NCBI GenBank assembly: GCA_946630765.1
Contig: CAMOZF010000122.1
Span: forward strand, 1-5,914
Length of the DNA stretch: 5,914 nucleotides
Origin: an uncultured Lachnospiraceae bacterium
Lineage (GTDB): Bacteria > Bacillota_A > Clostridia > Lachnospirales > Lachnospiraceae
Direction of reading: 5' to 3'
The notes beneath the pieces were generated by a model that did not search any database, was not told the origin of the DNA, and saw nothing but the letters and a program-made list of their open reading frames with translations. The translations under genes and the position numbers were made by a program. Positions 1 to 5,127 of this stretch are shown here, one piece after another; position 1 is the first letter of the stretch; each line of letters starts with the position of its first letter.

Positions 1-1
1 T

Positions 2-649
2 GTTTTCGACTGAAATGTCCTCCGGGGGATCTCCAGGATCGCCGGACTCCCCGACAATACCGACCTTGAAAAGACGAAGAGCTGTTTCAGAAGCGCGCTC
101 AAAAGCTGGCTTCTCGGAAGCGGGGCGGATCCGTCGGACTTCAATCAGTCGCTGATGGAGCTCGGGGCGCTTGTGTGTCTCCCAAACGGAGAGCCGCACT
201 GCAGCGTCTGTCCCGTGCGGGCGCACTGCGAAGCGCATTTACAGGGGACAATCGGTGAAATCCCGGTGAGAAGCCCCAAAAAAGCGCGTAAAAAGCGCGA
301 AATGACCGTTTTTATGATTTACAGGGGAAAATCCCTGCTGCTCATAAAAAACAGCCGGGAAAGCCTGCTTTCGGGGCTCTACGCCCTGCCTTCCTGCGAA
401 GGCGCGGCAGACGACGAAAAGATCCGGGACTTTTTACAGGCGCTTGGAATCAGTGATCCGATCGTCCGGAGACTGCCGGTCGGGCGTCACATTTTCACAC
501 ATATCGAATGGCTGATGCACGGCGTGGAGGTGCGGACAGAGAAGGGCGCGCCCGGACTTCGTTTCTACAGCCCTGAGGAGCTGGAAACCGAGGTCGCGGT
601 GGCGGAGGCCTATAAAAAGTGGCCGTTTGAGCCAATGGAGAATCTATGA
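2..649 (+). CDS. mutY: A/G-specific adenine glycosylase MutY, C-terminal part, interrupted by an in-frame TGA
   Basis: MutY removes adenine mispaired with 8-oxoguanine in base excision repair. Only the 3' part is present; the N-terminal ~140 residues would lie left of the window. The frame reads V-F-D, then TGA (11-13), then N-V-L-R. This matches the family motif DGNVxR, in which the Asp is catalytic, so the Gly codon appears replaced by a stop. After the stop come 211 residues: a glycosylase remainder, a [4Fe-4S] ligand set C-X7-C-X2-C-X5-C (residues 55, 63, 66, 72 counted from the Asn after the stop), and a Nudix-like 8-oxoG recognition domain. That domain contains GLYALP (~122-127) and HIFTHIEW. 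The FTH (~161-163) corresponds to the FSH loop of MutY, with Thr for Ser. It ends in TGA overlapping the next ATG. The family identity is firm. Whether the gene is broken or the first bases are sequence error cannot be told here. Confidence 0.9.
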
Positions 650-1782
650 GAAAATATCTGATCCTGCCGATCGCGGCAGTCCTGCTCCTTCTTCTTTGCG
701 GCTGCAGCGAGCACAGAAAGTCCTATGAGGAAGGTCAGCTGGCACTTCAGGAAGAAAGATACGATGAAGCCATCCGGCGCTTCGAGCTGGCGGTTTCCCA
801 GGGCATGAAGGAGCCGGTCGTCTATGCGGACCTTGCGATTGCCTGCGAAAAGGCGGGAAGGGCCGGAGACGCGGAAGCCTACGCGGCCCAGGCAAAAGAG
901 CAGGGCGAAGAGGACCCGGAAACGGCAAGGACGCTCGGCGCTTTCTATCTGATGCGCGCGCAGGACGCGACAGCGCTCGAGTTCCTCAAGTCCTCGATGG
1001 TTTCGACGATGGAGAAGCCTGCGAAGGAGGATTTTGAAACCCTCGGTTATATCGCGGATATCTACCGTCGGGCAGAAGCCTACCCGGAGGCCATTGCCAT
1101 CTACAACAGTCTGATCCAGGGCGGGTATTTTACGCTGGAACATGAGATCCTTGCGGGGCAGTGTTATCTGGCGCTCGTGCAGCATCAGGCGGCCTGTCAG
1201 TATTTTGATATGGCGGCGCAGAATAAGCGCGTGACGCCGAAGCATTTCGCGGCGATTTATAAGATGCTCGATCAGGCGGGCGACGTGACCGACGCAGAAA
1301 TCTATTTCGAGCGCGGCAAGGCCTTTATTGCCGAACACGGCATGATGAGTGAAGGCAGTTTCTGTCTCTCCTGCGGAAGAACGGAGGAAGCGATGGCGCT
1401 TCTTTCCGAAGCGGATGATGAGGAGAGCGTGCTTCTTCGCGCGGCGCTTCTTCGCGACAGTGGAGATTACGAAGCCGCGGAGGAACTGTACCGGAACCTG
1501 ATCTCCGGGGGCGCGGACGGCGGCAATGTCTATAACGCCTATCTGATGCTGAAAACGGTGGAGGGCGATTACACGGCGGCCTCGCAGCTTCTGACGCGGG
1601 TGCGCGCCTCCGACGATTACAGCGTGCGAAGAGACGGAGAGTGGAACGAGATCATTCTGAGTGAAAAAATGCTCGATTTTGACGGCGCGCTCGATAAAAT
1701 GCGTTCCTACGCCGAAAGGTACTACCTGGGTGCGGCCGAAGAACGTGAATTTCTCTTTCTTTCCGGCGGAACTGCGAAGTAA
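646..1782 (+). CDS. TPR-repeat lipoprotein, function unknown
   Basis: This is a 378-residue predicted lipoprotein. It has a short basic N-terminus (MRKY), a hydrophobic stretch at residues 5-18 and a lipobox LLCGC with the lipidation site at Cys20, so the mature protein should be anchored to the outer face of the membrane. The remainder is helical with repeated TPR-like units. The clearest are residues ~27-55 (YEEGQLALQEERYDEAIRRF), ~57-84, ~132-160 (the Y-EAIAIYN type), ~167-192 and ~266-288 (GDYEAAEELYRNL). TPRs usually mediate protein-protein contacts; there is no catalytic motif. The start is fixed by a GGAG at 637-640 and by the ATGA overlap with mutY, which implies coupled translation. 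A hairpin with a T-run follows the stop. I do not recognise a specific family, and a role linked to MutY is not implied by the sequence beyond shared transcription. Confidence 0.88.
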   Translation: MRKYLILPIAAVLLLLLCGCSEHRKSYEEGQLALQEERYDEAIRRFELAVSQGMKEPVVYADLAIACEKAGRAGDAEAYAAQAKEQGEEDPETARTLGAFYLMRAQDATALEFLKSSMVSTMEKPAKEDFETLGYIADIYRRAEAYPEAIAIYNSLIQGGYFTLEHEILAGQCYLALVQHQAACQYFDMAAQNKRVTPKHFAAIYKMLDQAGDVTDAEIYFERGKAFIAEHGMMSEGSFCLSCGRTEEAMALLSEADDEESVLLRAALLRDSGDYEAAEELYRNLISGGADGGNVYNAYLMLKTVEGDYTAASQLLTRVRASDDYSVRRDGEWNEIILSEKMLDFDGALDKMRSYAERYYLGAAEEREFLFLSGGTAK

Positions 1783-1784
1783 AC

Positions 1785-1838
1785 TGCACAAAATGCAGAG
1801 CTTCCTAGCATAATCGATTCTGCCTGTGTGCATTTTTT
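1785..1838 (+). terminator. Probable Rho-independent terminator after the TPR lipoprotein gene
   Basis: TGCACA (1785-1790) pairs with TGTGCA (1827-1832), and inside it GCAGA (1795-1799) pairs with TCTGC (1819-1823). Six T residues follow at once (1833-1838). The element starts 2 nt after the TAA. The stem is interrupted and only moderately GC-rich. An alternative 8-bp pairing, AAAATGCA (1790-1797) with TGCATTTT (1829-1836), is also possible. The position between two transcription units supports the call. Confidence 0.6.
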
Positions 1839-1881
1839 CCGGCAGGATGAAGAAGTAAGCGATAATTCGCAGAGAAAGACT

Positions 1882-1910
1882 TTACCACGGCCGCCGCGAT
1901 CAGGTATAAT
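1882..1910 (+). promoter_or_regulatory. Sigma-A-type promoter for the phosphoesterase-scpAB-yfcE operon
   Basis: A perfect TATAAT lies at 1905-1910. With a 17-nt spacer the -35 hexamer is TTACCA (1882-1887), matching 4 of 6 consensus bases. Transcription would start near 1917, giving a leader of only about 14 nt that contains the GGAGAG ribosome binding site (1922-1927). It sits just after the terminator-like element and just before the first gene of a closely packed set, as an operon promoter should. Confidence 0.7.
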
Positions 1911-1930
1911 AGAAACTATCCGGAGAGATT

Positions 1931-2809
1931 ATGAAGATCCTGTTCATCCTTTCGGGCGTCCTTTTAGTACTTGTGGCGCTTTTTCTGATCCGCTCGGCCT
2001 ATGAACGGCGGCATCCGCGGATCACAGAATATACGGTGCGAAGCCCGCGTCTTCCCGAAAGCTTCTCGGGCATGCGGATCGCTTTTCTGACGGATCTTCA
2101 CGGGAAAAATCCCGGGAGATCGCAGGAGATTACGGAAGCGCTTCTGAAGAATTCCGGCGCCTCGCTGGTGCTTTTCGGCGGCGATATGATGACGGTCCAT
2201 AAGGGCCATTCCTACGACGACCAGCCGCTTCGTTCGCTTCTTCACGCGGTCCCTGAAGGCGCGTCTGTGTACTTTTCGGACGGAAATCATGAGATCCGGA
2301 TGGCCGAGGAGGCTTACCGCTATCCGGGCTGGGCGGAGCGCTATGACCGGATGCTCAGAGAAGAAGGCGTGATCCGGCTGAAAAACTGCCGGAAAATTCT
2401 TGAAAAAGACGGGCAGAGAATCGTGCTGTCCTCCGTGGATCTTCCGAAGGACGCCTATGAGAACGGCAGAAAGCGGCCGCTGCCTGCGGATTTTTTCAGG
2501 GATACCCTCGGAGAGCGGCAGGATTTTTTTGAGATTCTTCTGATGCATCAGCCGCAGTATCTTTCGGAAGCTGCGGAATACGGGGCGGACCTGACCCTGT
2601 CGGGACATTTTCACGGCGGAACGATACGGCTTCCGCTTCTTGGCGGTGTGATGACGCCGCAGTTTCAGTTTTTCAGCAAGTACACCCGGGGCTTTTTTGA
2701 CTTCGGCGGAAAGTACGGTATTGTGAGCGGCGGTCTCGGGACGCACACGGTGAACATCCGGTTTATGAACCGGCCGGAGCTTCTTGTGATTACGCTGGAG
2801 AAAGGTTGA
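1931..2809 (+). CDS. Membrane-anchored calcineurin-like metallophosphoesterase (YkuE/YaeI type)
   Basis: This 292-residue protein carries the full set of metallophosphoesterase metal ligands: T-D55-L-H57, GG-D85, GN119-H120-E121, H206 (MHQP) and G-H226-F-H228-G. These bind a di-metal centre that hydrolyses phosphomonoesters or diesters. Residues 3-20 are a hydrophobic segment with a basic flank (RSAYERRHPR), so it is likely a signal anchor with the enzyme outside or at the membrane. The C-terminal SGGLGTHTVNIRFMNRPELL stretch is typical of the YkuE/YaeI branch (COG1408). Members of related branches act on lipid or nucleotide phosphates, but the substrate here cannot be inferred. The start is supported by GGAGAG (1922-1927) and by the promoter just upstream. 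The gene ends 10 nt before scpA, so it is probably first in that operon. Confidence 0.9.
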   Translation: MKILFILSGVLLVLVALFLIRSAYERRHPRITEYTVRSPRLPESFSGMRIAFLTDLHGKNPGRSQEITEALLKNSGASLVLFGGDMMTVHKGHSYDDQPLRSLLHAVPEGASVYFSDGNHEIRMAEEAYRYPGWAERYDRMLREEGVIRLKNCRKILEKDGQRIVLSSVDLPKDAYENGRKRPLPADFFRDTLGERQDFFEILLMHQPQYLSEAAEYGADLTLSGHFHGGTIRLPLLGGVMTPQFQFFSKYTRGFFDFGGKYGIVSGGLGTHTVNIRFMNRPELLVITLEKG

Positions 2810-2819
2810 CACAGATTTT

Positions 2820-3608
2820 ATGAGCCTGGAATTTCGACTGGATGCCTTTGAAGGCCCGCTGGACCTTCTGCTTCTTCTGATCGAAAAAAATAAAGTGGAT
2901 ATTTACGATATACCGATCGCCCTGATTACGGACCAGTATATGGAATATGTGGCCGCGATGCAGGAGCCGGACCTGGACGTTCTGTCGGATTTTCTGGTGA
3001 TGGCGAGCACGCTTCTGGATCTGAAGGCGCGGATGCTTTTGCCGCGCGAGGAAGATGAGAACGGGGAAGAGATCGACCCGAGGCAGGAGCTGGTGGAGCG
3101 GCTGATCGAATATCAGGAATATAAGATGATGGCAAAGCAGCTGAAGGACTATTTTGCCGAATCGGAGGGCGCGATCTACAGGGAGCCGGACATCCCGAAG
3201 GAGGTCCGGGAGTATGTGCCGGATCTCGATCTGTCGGAGTTTCTGCAGGATGTGACCCTGCAGCGGCTGCGGGATGTATTTACAATGGTGCTGCAGCGGC
3301 AGGAAGAAAAGGTAGATCCCGTGCGCGCGCAGTTCGGCAACATCGAGAAGGACCCGGTGCGCATTTCCGACAAGCTGTCGAAGGTGCTCCGCTACGGAAA
3401 GTCGAAGCGGAAATTCTCCTTCCGGAAGCTTCTTGAAGGACAGAAAACGAAGACGGACCTTGTCGTGACCTTTCTTGCCTGCCTCGAGCTGATTCACATC
3501 GGGCAGATTTATGTATCACAGGAGGAGCAGTTCGGCGAGATCACACTGACGTGGAATGACGCGTGTGACCGGGAACTGAGTCCGGAGGAGATCGAGCAGT
3601 ATGACTGA
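2820..3608 (+). CDS. scpA: Segregation and condensation protein A (ScpA, kleisin)
   Basis: ScpA is the kleisin subunit that bridges the SMC head domains and binds ScpB, forming the bacterial condensin that compacts and separates chromosomes in the cytoplasm. The 262-residue protein has the diagnostic N-terminal block FEGPLDLLLLLIEKNKVDIY (residues 10-29), then the helix FLVMASTLLDLKARMLLP (58-75). A more variable middle region (~76-190) probably includes the ScpB-binding part. The C-terminal winged-helix block FLACLELIHIGQIYVSQEEQ (218-237) contacts the SMC head. Length is normal for the family. The ATG at 2820 gives the expected N-terminus, but the nearest Shine-Dalgarno-like string (AAAGG, 2801-2805) is 14 nt away, so initiation may depend on coupling to the gene upstream. 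It overlaps scpB by 8 nt. Confidence 0.97.
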   Translation: MSLEFRLDAFEGPLDLLLLLIEKNKVDIYDIPIALITDQYMEYVAAMQEPDLDVLSDFLVMASTLLDLKARMLLPREEDENGEEIDPRQELVERLIEYQEYKMMAKQLKDYFAESEGAIYREPDIPKEVREYVPDLDLSEFLQDVTLQRLRDVFTMVLQRQEEKVDPVRAQFGNIEKDPVRISDKLSKVLRYGKSKRKFSFRKLLEGQKTKTDLVVTFLACLELIHIGQIYVSQEEQFGEITLTWNDACDRELSPEEIEQYD

Positions 3609-4338
3609 TCTTAACAGAGAACAACAGAAAAGTGCTGTGGAGGCCGTGCTTTTTGCGATGGGGAAGGCGGTTTCCAGAGATAAAATCGCAAGAGCCCTCG
3701 AGATTTCCGAGGAGGAGACGGAGGCGCTCCTTCTTGAAATGATTCACGAGCGCGACGAGCGGGAAAGCGGCCTTCGGATTATCCGGCTGGAGGACCGCTA
3801 CCAGCTCTGCACCCGCGAAAGCTATTACGACGTCCTGATTCGCGTCGCCTCGCAGCCGCAGAAGCCGGTGCTGACGGATGTGATGCTGGAGGTGCTGTCG
3901 GTGATTGCCTACCGTCAGCCGGTGACGCGTACCGAGATCGAAAGGATCCGCGGCGTGAAAAGCGATTATACCGTGAACCGCCTGCTGGAATACGGACTTG
4001 TGGAGGAGGCCGGGAGACTGGACGCCCCCGGAAGGCCGATCCTTTTCAGAACGACGGAGGAATTCCTGAGAGAATTCGGACTCAGCTCCGCATCCGAGCT
4101 TCCGGAGATCACCGAGGAGGCCATGGAGGAAGCAAGACTGACGGTACTCAAGGAGACCGGTTATGACGGACAGATCTCCATGGAGGAATACCTGAACAAC
4201 GCGGGGAAGGAAAGCGCGGAAGAAACGGAAGAGGAAAATCCGACGGAAGCTGGAAACGGAAACCCTGTGGAAGCCGGAGAGGAAGGCCCGGAGGAAGAGA
4301 CAGCCGCTTCGGCGGAAGAAAAGGAGGAACAGGCATGA
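3601..4338 (+). CDS. scpB: Segregation and condensation protein B (ScpB) with an acidic C-terminal tail
   Basis: ScpB is the dimeric winged-helix (kite) partner of ScpA in the SMC-ScpAB complex. The N-terminal winged helix covers about residues 8-85. The second (~90-160) contains the diagnostic LSVIAYRQPVTRTEIERIRG (99-118) followed by GR-DAPGRPILF (~138-149) and FLREFGL (155-161). The conserved fold ends near residue 199. Residues 200-245 form a low-complexity tail very rich in Glu, with an NP-[TV]-EAG unit twice, which makes the protein longer than the ~190-200 residues usual for ScpB. Translation starts inside the 3' end of scpA (ATGACTGA overlap), with GGAGG at 3584-3588, a long 12-nt spacing. 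It overlaps the next gene by ATGA, so scpA, scpB and the YfcE gene should be co-translated. Confidence 0.96.
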   Translation: MTDLNREQQKSAVEAVLFAMGKAVSRDKIARALEISEEETEALLLEMIHERDERESGLRIIRLEDRYQLCTRESYYDVLIRVASQPQKPVLTDVMLEVLSVIAYRQPVTRTEIERIRGVKSDYTVNRLLEYGLVEEAGRLDAPGRPILFRTTEEFLREFGLSSASELPEITEEAMEEARLTVLKETGYDGQISMEEYLNNAGKESAEETEEENPTEAGNGNPVEAGEEGPEEETAASAEEKEEQA

Positions 4339-4880
4339 AGTATATGATCGCTTCGGATATTCACGGTTCTTTGTTCTATGCGGAAGAACTGTTTCAGCGC
4401 TATGAAGAGGAGGAGCCCGAAAAGCTTTTGCTGCTCGGAGATCTTCTGTATCACGGCGCAAGAAATGACCTTCCGAAAGGCTATGATACGAAAGGACTGA
4501 CGGCGCTTCTGAACCGTTATAAGGACGTGATCTTTGCGGTGCGCGGCAACTGCGACGCCGAGATCGATCAGATGGTGCTGGAGTTCCCGATCATGGCGGA
4601 TTATCTTGAAATGGTGGTGGACGGCAGGCTGTGGCTCGTGACCCACGGGCATGTCTTTGATGAAAACAGCATCCTTCCGCATCCCGCGGGAACGGTCCTT
4701 CTGCACGGACATACCCATCTGAAGGTCCTCGAGCAGAGAGGAGACTTTTACTATGTCAATCCGGGCTCCGTTTCCATTCCGAAGGATCCGGACGGGATCG
4801 GAAGCTACATGGTGTACGAGGACGGCACTTTTACGATCAAGAATCTTCAGGGAAATGTCCTGAAGGAAATGACGCTGTAA
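4335..4880 (+). CDS. yfcE: YfcE-family metallophosphodiesterase
   Basis: This 181-residue cytosolic enzyme of the calcineurin-like superfamily matches the length and motif order of E. coli YfcE, a Mn-dependent phosphodiesterase known mainly from artificial substrates. Visible motifs are S-D8-I-H10-GS, GD36, VRGN72-CD, VTH104-GH106, HGH126-TH128 and NPGSVSIPK (142-150). All expected metal ligands are present, and there is no signal peptide. The physiological substrate is not established for the family. The start is well set: AAGGAGG at 4321-4327 with 7-nt spacing, and an ATGA overlap with scpB. It is the last gene of the operon; a palindromic repeat begins 1 nt after its TAA. It is not closely similar to the other phosphoesterase in the window (1931-2809), which belongs to a different branch with a membrane anchor. 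Confidence 0.95.
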   Translation: MKYMIASDIHGSLFYAEELFQRYEEEEPEKLLLLGDLLYHGARNDLPKGYDTKGLTALLNRYKDVIFAVRGNCDAEIDQMVLEFPIMADYLEMVVDGRLWLVTHGHVFDENSILPHPAGTVLLHGHTHLKVLEQRGDFYYVNPGSVSIPKDPDGIGSYMVYEDGTFTIKNLQGNVLKEMTL

Positions 4881-4881
4881 C

Positions 4882-4983
4882 TGTCATCCCGAGCGAACGA
4901 AGTGAGCCGAGGGATCCCATGAGTTTATCAACAAAGTCATGGGATCCTTCGATTCCGGCCTTCGGCCTCCGCTCAGGATGACA
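4882..4983. repeat. Nested palindromic intergenic repeat (MITE/REP-like)
   Basis: The outer arms 4882-4895 and 4970-4983 pair at 13 of 14 positions (TGTCATCCCGAGCG against CGCTCAGGATGACA). The inner arms 4908-4922 and 4937-4951 pair at all 15 positions with one G-T wobble (core GGATCCCATGA), around a 14-nt loop. Between the right-hand arms is a further small hairpin, GGCC-TTC-GGCC (4957-4967). It begins 1 nt after the yfcE stop. The string resembles a class of repeats scattered between genes in many bacterial genomes, whose reverse-strand translation gives spurious CHPER...SLRSLGMT-type peptides; that recognition is from memory, not a search. As RNA it would form a long hairpin that could shield or end the upstream transcript, though no T-run follows directly. 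Confidence 0.85.
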
Positions 4984-5022
4984 CGGAATTTTAAGCACAC
5001 ACTTTTTTATCTGTTCCTTTTC

Positions 5023-5070
5023 GATCTTCAGATCATTTTTGCTCTGTTCAGAGCGTTCGGGTTCTCCGAA
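5023..5070. promoter_or_regulatory. Cluster of three short palindromes upstream of comM
   Basis: Three inverted repeats follow one another: GATCT-TC-AGATC (5023-5034), GCTCTG-TT-CAGAGC (5041-5054, perfect) and TTCGG-GTTCT-CCGAA (5056-5070). A TTCGAA lies just beyond at 5075-5080. The first two share TTCAGA[T/G]C, repeated 20 nt apart. They sit upstream of the only candidate -10 for comM, so they could be operator sites. If transcription enters from further upstream they could instead be small RNA hairpins. No known operator is recognised. Confidence 0.3.
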
Positions 5071-5088
5071 AAATTTCGAATCATTATC

Positions 5089-5094
5089 TATAAG
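5089..5094 (+). promoter_or_regulatory. Weak candidate -10 element for comM
   Basis: TATAAG (5089-5094) matches 5 of 6 bases of the -10 consensus and lies in an AT-rich stretch 33 nt before the start codon. No good -35 is found at 16-18 nt spacing (CCGAAA at 5066-5071 matches only 3 of 6), so an activator or another start site is possible. Confidence 0.3.
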
Positions 5095-5114
5095 CAATAC
5101 AATTTCATACGCAC

Positions 5115-5120
5115 AGGAGG
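5115..5120 (+). promoter_or_regulatory. comM: Ribosome binding site that fixes the comM start
   Basis: AGGAGG lies 7 nt upstream of the ATG at 5128. It is the strongest Shine-Dalgarno sequence in the intergenic region and decides the start of the gene. Confidence 0.85.
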
Positions 5121-5127
5121 AATATTT

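Noticed and set aside
11..13. TGA read as glycine (recoded genetic code)
   Set aside because: It would fit the Gly position in DGNV, but TGA ends four well-defined genes in the window at the expected lengths, and the gene content is that of Bacillota with the standard code.
610..1833. Reverse-strand open frame of 407 codons covering the whole TPR lipoprotein gene
   Set aside because: The product is rich in Arg/His/Phe low-complexity stretches with no domain, no RBS is evident, and it mirrors a + strand gene with a lipobox and TPRs. It is an antisense shadow of GC-rich codons.
1859..1870. GCGA-TAAT-TCGC inverted repeat upstream of the phosphoesterase promoter
   Set aside because: Arms of only 4 bp are expected by chance, and nothing else supports an operator.
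2806..2811. Perfect TTGACA at the end of the phosphoesterase gene as a -35 box for scpA
   Set aside because: No -10-like hexamer lies 16-18 nt downstream, and a start there would fall inside scpA.
1964..2812. Reverse-strand open frame of 282 codons opposite the phosphoesterase
   Set aside because: The + strand frame carries every metallophosphoesterase motif; the reverse product has no recognisable motif.
2790..4718. Reverse-strand open frames opposite scpA, scpB and yfcE (235, 306 and 185 codons)
   Set aside because: They overlap three confidently identified + strand genes and each other, and show no family signature.
5041..5070. LexA/SOS box upstream of comM
   Set aside because: Several GTTC strings occur, but they are in direct orientation; the GAAC-N4-GTTC type inverted pair expected in Bacillota is absent.
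4837..5097. Reverse-strand open frame of 86 codons in the gap after yfcE
   Set aside because: Its middle is simply the translation of the palindromic repeat (CHPER...GSLRSLGMT type), a well-known source of false small proteins.
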